The translations under genes were made by a program, and so were the position numbers. Source: an uncultured Brachybacterium sp. (GTDB taxonomy: Bacteria > Actinomycetota > Actinomycetes > Actinomycetales > Dermabacteraceae). From it: a stretch of 63,560 bases of DNA. Below are positions 45,188-52,960 of this stretch, piece after piece. Numbering within the stretch: position 1 is the stretch's first letter; each line of letters starts with the position of its first letter. The DNA lies in assembly GCF_947500705.1 (NCBI RefSeq), contig NZ_CANMSY010000013.1, positions 1 to 63,560 of the forward strand. The letters run 5' to 3'. Below the pieces are notes generated by a model. That model was not told the DNA's origin. It worked only from the letters and a program-made list of their open reading frames with translations, and searched no databases.

Positions 45188-45709
45188 TCAGCCTCGATTC
45201 GGCCTCAGCACCATCGCCACGTGCTCGATCCCGGCCTCCATGAACAGCCCGCCCACTGTCTCGAAGCCCATCGCGGCGTACCACTGCTCGAGGTAGGCCT
45301 GGGCGTCGATGTGCACCTCGGCGTCCGGTGCGATCTCGCGGGCATGCTCGAGCGCGGCGCGCATCAGCTGCCGTCCGTACCCGCCACGACGGTGCGCGGC
45401 GTGCACGGCCACTCGGCCGATCCTCACGACGCCCTCCGGTTCGCGCAGCACGCGCAGGTGTGCCACCGGCGTACCCGGCAGGCCCAGCGCCGCCGACTCC
45501 GTGTCAGGCAGCTCGAGCCACATGAGTGTCGTGGTGGGGTCGAGGTCGCGGCCGTCCAGATCGACGTCGGTGGCCCGCTGCTCGAGGGAGAAGACGTCCT
45601 GGCGGAGCTTCGCGAGGAGGTACAGCGTGCGGGGGTCCATGTCGGCGAGGGCGGCGTGGCGCAGCACGGAGCCGGAGTGCGCGCAAGGGGTGGAGTCGGG
45701 AACAGGCAT
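45188..45709 (-). CDS. GNAT family N-acetyltransferase (ElaA-like)
   Basis: The 173-residue product resembles ElaA: LAKLRQDVFSLEQRATDVDL near the start, a strand RIGRVAVHAAHRRGGYGRQL carrying the acetyl-CoA loop, and VHIDAQAYLEQWYAAMGFETVG at the end. The acceptor is unknown. It lies 10 bases downstream of pip on the same strand and is probably the last gene of the rpiB-nei-pip unit. Confidence 0.85.
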   Translation of the reverse strand: MPVPDSTPCAHSGSVLRHAALADMDPRTLYLLAKLRQDVFSLEQRATDVDLDGRDLDPTTTLMWLELPDTESAALGLPGTPVAHLRVLREPEGVVRIGRVAVHAAHRRGGYGRQLMRAALEHAREIAPDAEVHIDAQAYLEQWYAAMGFETVGGLFMEAGIEHVAMVLRPNRG

Positions 45710-45719
45710 GGCGAGAAGG

Positions 45720-46778
45720 TTACTGCCGGCGCGCGAGCTGTGCGTCGACCATCCGGGTGACGGCGGCGCGCCAGTGCTCGACCATCAGCGGTCCGCCGTG
45801 GCCTTCTTCCTCGACGATGATCAGCTCGCTGCCGGGCCAGGCCCGGTGCAGCTCCCAGGCGGTCAGGGCAGGGCCGGAGACATCGCGGCGGCCATGGATC
45901 AGCACCCCGGGGATGCCCGCCAGCCGTGCCATCCCGCCGAGGAGCCCACTTCCGGACGCGCCATCCCACTGCTCACCACCCGACTGCACGGCCCGGTCGG
46001 CGACGAACCCGTCGTGGGCCCAGTAGTGGGCGACCAGACGGGCGAAGCCGCGCTCGTACTCGGTCACCGGCTCGTCCCCGGCTCCGGCATGCGCGGCGGA
46101 GGGTCCTCCCCCACCGATCCCGATGTGTGCATCCTCCCAGGTCATCCAGGCACGGGCGGCGGCATCGACCAGGGTTGGGTCCGCTCCGATGAGCATCTGT
46201 CGGTAGGCCTCGATGAGTCGCAGGCGCTCCGGACCGTGGTCGCGTCGGTCGAATCCGGTGTGCTTCTCGGCGAGCGCGGCGACGGCGTCCCAGGCCTCAG
46301 GGTAGAGCGCGCCGACCCCTTCGGTGATCCAGTCGATCTCGCGCCGGGAGGTGGTGGTGACGGCGAAGAGCACCACGCCGAGCACCCGCTCGGGATGCTG
46401 CTGGGCATAGGCGAGGGCGAGGGTGCTCCCCCAGGAGACACCCTGCACGATCCAGGCGTCGATCCCGAGGTGCTCCCGCAGCGCCTCGAGGTCTGCCACC
46501 AGGTGGGCGGTGGTGTGGCCCGTCAGATCCACCGGTCCGGGAGCCCCCGGCAAGGGGGTGGAGCGGCCCGCGCCGCGCTGGCACAGGCCGATGATCCGGG
46601 CACGGTCCGCCGGGGAATTGCGCCGGTATCCGGGGGTGAGCCGACCGCCCGGGCCGCCGTGCAGGTAGAGGGTGGGCACGCCCTCGGCGGTGCCGGACTC
46701 CTCCCAGAAGATCTCGTGTCCGTCGCCGACGGGGAGCAGGCCCTCGGCCGTCGTGGCGGGTGGCGGCGGGATGCTCAC
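45720..46778 (-). CDS. pip: Proline iminopeptidase family hydrolase
   Basis: The 352-residue product is an alpha/beta hydrolase of peptidase family S33. The oxyanion loop is LYLHGGPGGRLTPGYR, QRGAGRSTPL is the family-typical DQRGxGxS region with C-Q in place of D-Q, the nucleophile is VQGVSWGSTLALAYA, and the acid and His are in IHGRRDVSGPAL and EEEGHGGPLMVEH. It removes N-terminal Pro from peptides. GTG 46778 is chosen from GGAGGCGGC just upstream; it overlaps the nei stop (GTGA). Confidence 0.88.
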   Translation of the reverse strand: MSIPPPPATTAEGLLPVGDGHEIFWEESGTAEGVPTLYLHGGPGGRLTPGYRRNSPADRARIIGLCQRGAGRSTPLPGAPGPVDLTGHTTAHLVADLEALREHLGIDAWIVQGVSWGSTLALAYAQQHPERVLGVVLFAVTTTSRREIDWITEGVGALYPEAWDAVAALAEKHTGFDRRDHGPERLRLIEAYRQMLIGADPTLVDAAARAWMTWEDAHIGIGGGGPSAAHAGAGDEPVTEYERGFARLVAHYWAHDGFVADRAVQSGGEQWDGASGSGLLGGMARLAGIPGVLIHGRRDVSGPALTAWELHRAWPGSELIIVEEEGHGGPLMVEHWRAAVTRMVDAQLARRQ

Positions 46779-47856
46779 GCCGCCTCCTGCGCGGCCGCTC
46801 CGCGGGTGAGCGCCCACGGCGCCGCCGGGTGCTCGCGGGTCCAGTTCGCGCGGCGGCTGCGGACGCTCTGGCAGCGCGGGCACCAGAACACGGTGCGGGC
46901 GGCGAGATCCGTCGAGCGCACCGTGGTGCCGCACAGCCGGCAGGGCAGGGTCTGGCGGTGGTAGACGTAGAAGGACCGCTCGCGGGAGACCGCGTCCGGA
47001 TCCTCATCCCCGTTCTGCCGGGTGCCGCGCGAGCGCTCGACGATGCGGGCCTCGAGGTCGCGGTGCTCGGGCTGGGTGGTGACGATCCTGCCCGTGCGGG
47101 CCCCGTAGGTCATCAGCGCGACCAGGTCCTCCCACATCTCCTCGAGCGTCCCGGTGCTCAGATCCCTCCCGGGCACGAACGGGTCCAGGCGGGCCCGGAA
47201 CAGCAGCTCGGCACGGTAGATGTTCCCGATCCCGGCCACGATCTTCTGATTCATCAGCAGCGCACCGATGGTGGTGCGGGAGCGGCGCACCGCATCGATG
47301 AAGCGCGCGGGGTCTGCGTCGGCCCGCAGCGGATCCGGACCCAGGCGGTCCAGGACCGCTTGCCGCTCCAGTGCATCCATGATCTCGCAGGCGGTGGGCC
47401 CGGTGAGGTCCGCGAGCCCCTGCGGCCCGGCGACCCGCAGCCGGACGGTCGGCCGCGGCACCAGGCGGCGCCAGTCCGCCCTGCCTCTCCGTCCAGCGCC
47501 TCGCTCCCTAGCGACTCTCCGTCCAGCTCCACTTCCTGCTCCCCGATCCGCAGCCGCGGTGCGCCGATCGCGTGGGCATCGACGAAGCCGGGCTCGCCGG
47601 CGAAGGTCCACGAACCGTACAGGCCCAGGTGGATGTGGACGTGCCGGACCGCCGGGGAATCGTGCTCGACGTCCTCCTCCGGGGCGAAGGACAGGAAGAG
47701 ATGCTTGCCGACCGCTTCCGCGCCCAGCAGCACCATCCCGTCCAGCTGCGAGGCATCGGAGAACCTGCCCTGCGGGCTCGAGGTGCGCACCCTCTGCCCG
47801 CCGAAGGCCTGCGCGAAGGCGGCGGCCAGCCGATGGACGGTGTGACCCTCGGGCAT
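46775..47856 (-). pseudogene. nei: Endonuclease VIII/Fpg family DNA glycosylase gene with a frameshift
   Basis: The first part (from ATG 47856) reads MPEGHTVHRLAAAFAQAFGG, with the catalytic Pro2 and Glu3, up to RIGEQEVELDGE. The rest is in another frame: GRADWRRLVPRPTVRLRVAG, the helix-two-turn-helix VAGIGNIYRAELLFRARLDP and an intact zinc finger (CRLCG ... CWPRC-type FWCPRCQSVRSR). The junction is around 47485-47540, and one missing G near 47485 would restore the frame. It cleaves oxidised pyrimidines in family members. Either the gene is broken or this is a sequence error. It sits in the rpiB-nei-pip run with overlapping ends. Confidence 0.85.
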
Positions 47857-48338
47857 TACTCGGTGGCGGGCGCTGCGGACTGCGAGTACCCGCCGGTGCG
47901 CTCGTAGAGGCCCACCAGGTCGATCCGGCGCTGATGACGCTCCTCGCCCGGGAACGGCTCGGCGAGGAAGATGTCGATCAGCGACTCGAGCTCCTCCTCG
48001 GTGTGCTGACGCGCGCCGACGGAGATGACGTTCGCATTGTTGTGCTGGCGGGCCAGACGTGCGGTGTCCTCGTTCCACACCAGCGCAGCGCGCACACCCT
48101 CCACCTTGTTCGCGGCGATCTGCTCACCGTTGCCGGAGCCGCCGATCACGATGCCGAGCGACTCCGGATCCGCGACCACGGCCTCGCCGACGTCGGTGCA
48201 GAAGGGCGGGTAGTCGTCGAGGGCGTCGTACTCGTGGGCACCGTGGTCGGTGACCTCGTGGCCCTTCTGCTCGAGCACCGCCGCCAGGCGGTTCTTGAGC
48301 TCGAAGCCGGCGTGGTCGGTGCCGATGTGCACGCGCAT
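47856..48338 (-). CDS. rpiB: Ribose-5-phosphate isomerase B
   Basis: The 160-residue product of the RpiB/LacAB family interconverts ribose- and ribulose-5-phosphate. Marks are MRVHIGTDHAGFELKNRL, VTDHGAHEYDALDDYPPFC, IVIGGSGNGEQIAANKVEGV, where the proteobacterial active-site Cys is replaced by Ser as in actinobacterial enzymes, and ARQHNNANVISVGARQH. ATG 48338 has GAAAGAGAG upstream. The stop overlaps the nei ATG by one base; rpiB appears to be the first gene of the minus-strand operon. Confidence 0.93.
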   Translation of the reverse strand: MRVHIGTDHAGFELKNRLAAVLEQKGHEVTDHGAHEYDALDDYPPFCTDVGEAVVADPESLGIVIGGSGNGEQIAANKVEGVRAALVWNEDTARLARQHNNANVISVGARQHTEEELESLIDIFLAEPFPGEERHQRRIDLVGLYERTGGYSQSAAPATE

Positions 48339-48382
48339 GTCAGGGGTCTCTCTTTCGGGGCGTACGGGGAGGGTCGCGGAGC

Positions 48383-48435
48383 GGCCGGCCTGCGACGGGA
48401 CGACGGCGGAGCCGTCACCATCCCTCAGGCCGGCC
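48383..48435 (-). terminator. Nested inverted repeat between the nitroreductase-like gene and rpiB
   Basis: GGCCGGCCTG (48383-48392) pairs with CAGGCCGGCC (48426-48435), enclosing GACGGC-GGA-GCCGTC (48402-48416). It lies just after the upstream gene's stop (minus strand), so it likely ends that transcript. Confidence 0.6.
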
Positions 48436-48444
48436 GTCGTCGGG

Positions 48445-49065
48445 TCAGCTGAAGTCGATGCCGCCGCTGCGGGCGCGCTTGAGCTCGTAGAAGCCATTGA
48501 TGGAGGCCAGGGTCGAGAGCGCGTCCAACAGCTTCCCGGCGTCCTCGCCCTTCGGTGCCGGGGAGACGACCGGCCCGAAGTATGCGGTGCCCTCGCCGAA
48601 GGAGATCACCGGTGTGCCCACGTCGTTGCCCACCTGCGAGATCCCTCGCTCATGGGAGGAGCGCAGCGCGGTGTCGGTCTCGTCGCCGGCGACTGGGTCG
48701 TAGGCGCCGATCAGAGTGTCGGGAAGTCCTGCATCGGCGAGCGCGGCGATCGCCGTGGCCCGTCGGTCGTTGTTCTGACCGCCGACGTGGTAGCGCTCGC
48801 CCCAGGCGGTGTACCAGCGGGCGAACGCCTCATTGCCCTCGGACCGGTCGATCGCGATCGCGAGGCGGGCCGGTCCCCAGGAGTCGTCGAGCATCGCGCG
48901 GTAGCCCGAGTCCAGCTCAGCACCCTCATTGAGGACGGACAGGGACATCACCGAATACTTCGGCGTGATCTCGCGGACCTCCGCAGCGTGCAGCAGCCAG
49001 CGGCTGGTCATCCAGGCGAAAGGGCAGACGGGGTCGACGAACAGCTCGACGGGGCGCGCAGTCAC
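48445..49065 (-). CDS. DsbA-fold protein related to mycothiol-dependent nitroreductase Rv2466c, monothiol variant
   Basis: The 206-residue product strongly resembles the Rv2466c-type DsbA-like family: VELFVDPVCPFAWMTSRWLL, then YSVMSLSVLNEGAELD, GTPVISFGEGTAYFGPVVSP and an all-helical insert. The active site reads CPFA rather than CPWC, so only the nucleophilic Cys remains. The family reduces substrates using mycothiol, and mshA-mshB elsewhere in the window supports mycothiol use by this cell. GTG 49065 has GGAG upstream. Neighbouring rpiB is a common actinobacterial linkage. Confidence 0.82.
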   Translation of the reverse strand: MTARPVELFVDPVCPFAWMTSRWLLHAAEVREITPKYSVMSLSVLNEGAELDSGYRAMLDDSWGPARLAIAIDRSEGNEAFARWYTAWGERYHVGGQNNDRRATAIAALADAGLPDTLIGAYDPVAGDETDTALRSSHERGISQVGNDVGTPVISFGEGTAYFGPVVSPAPKGEDAGKLLDALSTLASINGFYELKRARSGGIDFS

Positions 49066-49244
49066 AGGGTCTCCTCGATACGGGGGTGATGTCGCCATTC
49101 TGTCATTCGCGGGCTCCGCGCGGGCAGGCGACGTCGTGGTGACCGCAGTGGCGTCCGGGAAGAAGCCCCGGGAGGTGACCGGGACGACACCCCTCGACGC
49201 CAAAAAACATTGCACTGCGCTGGGCGGACAGGTTTGATCGGGGA

Positions 49245-51131
49245 GTGCTCGATTCCCGTCCCCCCGCCGCTGCCGCGGCTCCCGCTCTGCCCCGTGCCTC
49301 CGCTCCCGGGGTGATGCGCTCGATCGTTCGCAACCACCGCCGGATGCTGGCGGTGGTGCTACCGCTGGCGACGCTCTCCGAGGGCATCGAGCTGCTGATG
49401 CCGATCGTGCTGGGCCTGGTCATCGACCACGGCATCCTGGCCGGAGACCTGCGGCTGACGGTGCTCGGCGCGGTGGGGCTGATCGTCATGCGGATCCTCG
49501 GAGTGCTGCTGTGGGTCTGGACCTTCCTACAGTCGCAGAAGGCCTGCATGTTCGAGCGCCATCGCCTGCGGGTGGGATTGACCGGAGCCGTGCTCGACCC
49601 TCGTTCGCTGGCGGTGCAGCGGCCCGCCGGAGAGGTGCTCTCGATCGCCACGTCGGACGCCGACAAAGCCTCTGATCTGCTGGACATGCTGCCGTGGGTG
49701 GTTCCCTCCACGATCGCGGTGCTCGCCGCCTCGGTCTATCTCGCGGTGTCGGATCTCTGGCTGGGCCTCGCGATGCTGTGCGGGATCGTCGTGATGGTGG
49801 TGGTGATCCGGGTGATCACCCCGACCCTGTCTGCCCGCTACGACGATCAGCAGTCCGAGGCGGCGGAGGCCGCCGCGACCGCCACGGACCTGGTCCACGG
49901 GCTGCGAGTGCTGCAGGGGCTGGGCGTGCAGAGCCGAGCCCGCGCCACCTACCGCCGACGCTCCCAGATCGCTCTGCAGGCGGCACTGGTCAATGCCCGC
50001 TACTCAGGGATCTCCTCCGGACTGACCACCCTGGTCACCGGCACCATGCTCGCCGCCGTGGTGGTGCTCGCCGCGCTGCGCACCCTCGACGGCGCCCTCT
50101 CCCTCGGCGTGCTGATCGCGGTGGTGGGCGTGGCCCGCTACGTGATGGGAATGCTCCAGGGGCTCTCCGGGGCACCGGTGTGGTGGGCGAGCATGTCCAC
50201 CTCGGCGCGACGGGTGCGCGATCTGTACACGGACCTGGGTCGCTCGGTCGATGACCCGGAGCTGGGCCTGGAGGTGCTCACCGTCCAGCGCGACGACCGC
50301 GGCGACGCCGCCGGCGCAGGTGCAGGTGCAGGTGCCGCTTCCGGCTCGGCTGCCGGCCGGCTCGACGCTGTGACCGGCCGGCTCAGCGCCGTGACCGGCC
50401 GGCTCGGCGCCGTGACCGGCCGGCTCGGCGCTGTGACCGGCCGGCTCGGCGCCGCGGGGGGCCTGCAGCTGCCGCAGCTCGCGGTGGCCGACGGCGAAGT
50501 CGTGGCCTTGGCCTGCGCGGACGTTCGTGATGCGGACGCCGCCATCGACGCGGTCAGCGGCCACGTCGATGCGGGAGCCCGGGTGGGGACCACCCCGATC
50601 ACCCCCGCCGATCGACTCAGGCTGCGTTCGGTGCTGCTGGTCGAACCGCACGTGGTGGACCTCTTCGACGGCACCCTGCGCGAGCAGCTGGCCACCCGTG
50701 CACCCCTCGGCACCACGGACGCCGGCAACAGCTCGTGGGCGGACGATGCCCTCCACGCCGCTGGAGCCGAGGACCTGCTGCGGATCCTGCCCGAGGGCTA
50801 TGACACCCGCATCCTGGATCGCGGTTCGAACCTCTCCGGTGGCCAGCGCCAGCGTATCGCCCTGGCCCGGGCGGTGGCGGCAGATGCTCCGGTCCTGGTG
50901 CTCCACGATCCCACCACCGCGGTCGACGCGGTCACCGAGCAGAACATCGCCGAGGCGCTGGTCGCCGCTCGCCGCCGCACGGACCGGGCCACCCTGCTGG
51001 TCACTCGCGCCCCGGCACTCCTGCGGGAGGCGGACAGGGTCGTGTTCATGCAGGACGGAGCGGTCGCCGCTGAGGGCGCGCACACAGACCTGATGGGGAT
51101 CGAGGCCTACGCGGAGGTGGTGCGGCGATGA
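49245..51131 (+). CDS. ABC exporter half-transporter with degenerate NBD (no Walker A)
   Basis: The 628-residue product has an N-terminal ABC-exporter membrane domain with six segments (to about residue 310; ATLSEGIELLMPIVLGLVID, GAPVWWASMSTSARRVRDLY) and a C-terminal NBD. The NBD keeps the signature LSGGQRQRIALARAV and the D-loop-like TTAVDAVT. Where Walker A should be it reads VALACADVRDADAAIDAV, and Walker B is VLVLHDPT with His for Asp and Asp for Glu. A 7-residue repeat (RLGAVTG) precedes it. It must pair with the next gene product, which supplies Walker A. GTG 49245 is the first start; the 3' end overlaps the next ATG (ATGA). Confidence 0.88.
   Translation: MLDSRPPAAAAAPALPRASAPGVMRSIVRNHRRMLAVVLPLATLSEGIELLMPIVLGLVIDHGILAGDLRLTVLGAVGLIVMRILGVLLWVWTFLQSQKACMFERHRLRVGLTGAVLDPRSLAVQRPAGEVLSIATSDADKASDLLDMLPWVVPSTIAVLAASVYLAVSDLWLGLAMLCGIVVMVVVIRVITPTLSARYDDQQSEAAEAAATATDLVHGLRVLQGLGVQSRARATYRRRSQIALQAALVNARYSGISSGLTTLVTGTMLAAVVVLAALRTLDGALSLGVLIAVVGVARYVMGMLQGLSGAPVWWASMSTSARRVRDLYTDLGRSVDDPELGLEVLTVQRDDRGDAAGAGAGAGAASGSAAGRLDAVTGRLSAVTGRLGAVTGRLGAVTGRLGAAGGLQLPQLAVADGEVVALACADVRDADAAIDAVSGHVDAGARVGTTPITPADRLRLRSVLLVEPHVVDLFDGTLREQLATRAPLGTTDAGNSSWADDALHAAGAEDLLRILPEGYDTRILDRGSNLSGGQRQRIALARAVAADAPVLVLHDPTTAVDAVTEQNIAEALVAARRRTDRATLLVTRAPALLREADRVVFMQDGAVAAEGAHTDLMGIEAYAEVVRR
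50355..50459 (+). repeat. 21-base in-frame tandem repeat in the degenerate NBD
   Basis: Five units of 21 bases beginning GGCCGGCTC encode RLDAVTG, RLSAVTG, RLGAVTG, RLGAVTG and RLGAAGG. Units differ by one to three bases, and the last is degenerate at its end. The repeat sits between the membrane domain and the remains of the Walker A region. Confidence 0.9.
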
Positions 51132-52960
51132 GCGACATCGACTGGAAGCGCCCGCTGGATGAGGTGCTGGGGGACGACGCCACCGCACGCCGGCAGCTCG
51201 CCGAACATGCTCAGCTGCTGCCGATCGCCGACGCCCGCACCTCCGTGCGGTTCATCGCGGCCCGGCTGCGGGAGCATTGGGGCTCGGCGCTGGCCACCCT
51301 GCTGATCACCGTCGGCGGTGCAGTCGCCGCGGCGATGCTGCCGCGGCTGATCGGCGCGGCCGTGGATGTGGTGGTCCATGGCGGCCCGAAGGACCAGGTG
51401 TGGCTGCTGGGCGGCCAGATCCTGGGCGTCGGCATCCTCCAGGCGGTGCTCATGGCGCTCGGCTGGGCGATGGTCTCGGCGCTCGGCCAGCGGATCCTGG
51501 CCGGGATGCGCGAGGACGTCATCGATCGGGCGCTGGACCTGCCCGCGCAGACCATGGAGCGCACCGGCATCGGGGACGCCCTCTCGCGGGTGGCCGATGA
51601 CGTCGATGTCGCCGCGCGCGCGGTCAACAACCTGGTGCCGAACCTTATCCAGCTCGGCTTCCTGGTCCTCATCACGCTGGTGGGGATGGCGACCCTGTCT
51701 CCCTGGCTGCTGCTGATGGTCGTCATCATCGTGCCGATGTATGTGCTCGCCGCGACCTGGTACCTGCGCCGCACCGCCCCGATCTATCGGCGGGAGCGGA
51801 TCGCGATGGGGGCCCGCGCCCAGGGTCTGCTCTCGGCGATCCACGGGATCCCCACCGTCCATGCCTACGGCATCGAACGGCGCGAGACCCGCCACGTGGC
51901 GGTGCTCTCGGAGACCGCCTCGGTCCTGAACATGCGCGTGATGTACCTGGTGGGCCGCCTGGTGATGGGCCTGAACGTGCCGGAGAACCTGGCGCTGGCG
52001 ATGGTGCTCCTGTTGGGCTTCGTGATGGTGCAGGTCGGTGGGGCACCGGTGGGTCTGGTCACCGCCGCCGCGATCTACCTGGTCACCCTGTTCTGGCCGA
52101 TGATGTCGGTGATCTTCAATCTCGATGAGGTGCAGTCGGCGCTCGCGAGCCTGTCCCGGATGGTCGGGGTGATCACCTCGATCGATCCCGCCGCCTCCCC
52201 CGGCACCGAACGCCCCGCCGACGCCTCGATCCGGCTCGAGCAGGTCTCCCACGCCTACACCTCCGACCAGGAGGGCGTCGAACGGATCATCCTGCAGCCG
52301 CTCGACCTGGACATCGCCTCCGGGGAGACGATCTCGCTGGTGGGCGCCTCCGGTGCCGGCAAGTCCACCCTGGCCGCGATCCTCGCCGGCACCCTCGAGC
52401 CGCGCCACGGCCGGGTGCTCCACGGCGGCGCGGACCTCGTGCGCGCCGACCTCGAGGCGATGAGGTCGCACGCCTCGATCGTCAACCAGGACGTCCACGT
52501 GTTCCGCGGGACCCTGCGGGAGGACCTGAAGCTCGCGGCCGCTGAGGCCACCGATCAGGAACTGCGGGAGGCGCTGGGCCGGGTCGATGCACTCACCTGG
52601 GTGGACCGGCTCCCCCAGGGTCTGGACACCCAGGTGGGCGAGAAGGGCGCCCGGCTCACCGCCGAGCAGTCACAGCAGCTCGCCCTGGCCCGGATCGCCC
52701 TGCGTGATCCCGCGGTGCTGATCCTCGACGAGGCCACGGCCGACGAGGGCTCCTCGGGAGCACGGGTGCTCGAGCGGGCCGCGCTCGAGGTGGCTCGGGG
52801 CCGCACCACGGTCATCGTGGCGCACCGGCTCTCGCAGGCGCGGATCGCCGATCGCATCCTGGTGATGGCCGACGGCGCCGTCGTCGAGCAGGGCACCCAT
52901 GACGAGCTGGTCGCCCGCGGCGGGGACTACGCGCGGCTCTGGGAGGCGTGGAGCAGCTAG
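51128..52960 (+). CDS. ABC exporter half-transporter, partner with degenerate signature motif
   Basis: The 610-residue product has six membrane segments (residues ~55-330) and an NBD with intact Walker A LVGASGAGKSTLAAIL, Q-loop IVNQDVHVFRGTL, Walker B VLILDEATADEG and H-loop VIVAHRLSQARIADR. The signature motif reads LTAEQSQQLALARI instead of LSGGQ. With the upstream partner, only the site made of this Walker A and the partner's LSGGQ can be catalytic. The substrate is unknown. It is coupled to the upstream gene by ATGA and converges on the secreted-protein gene with a 4-base overlap. Confidence 0.9.
   Translation: MSDIDWKRPLDEVLGDDATARRQLAEHAQLLPIADARTSVRFIAARLREHWGSALATLLITVGGAVAAAMLPRLIGAAVDVVVHGGPKDQVWLLGGQILGVGILQAVLMALGWAMVSALGQRILAGMREDVIDRALDLPAQTMERTGIGDALSRVADDVDVAARAVNNLVPNLIQLGFLVLITLVGMATLSPWLLLMVVIIVPMYVLAATWYLRRTAPIYRRERIAMGARAQGLLSAIHGIPTVHAYGIERRETRHVAVLSETASVLNMRVMYLVGRLVMGLNVPENLALAMVLLLGFVMVQVGGAPVGLVTAAAIYLVTLFWPMMSVIFNLDEVQSALASLSRMVGVITSIDPAASPGTERPADASIRLEQVSHAYTSDQEGVERIILQPLDLDIASGETISLVGASGAGKSTLAAILAGTLEPRHGRVLHGGADLVRADLEAMRSHASIVNQDVHVFRGTLREDLKLAAAEATDQELREALGRVDALTWVDRLPQGLDTQVGEKGARLTAEQSQQLALARIALRDPAVLILDEATADEGSSGARVLERAALEVARGRTTVIVAHRLSQARIADRILVMADGAVVEQGTHDELVARGGDYARLWEAWSS

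Noticed and set aside
50355-50459. CRISPR array
   Set aside because: Units are contiguous 21-base in-frame coding repeats without spacers and no cas genes are present.
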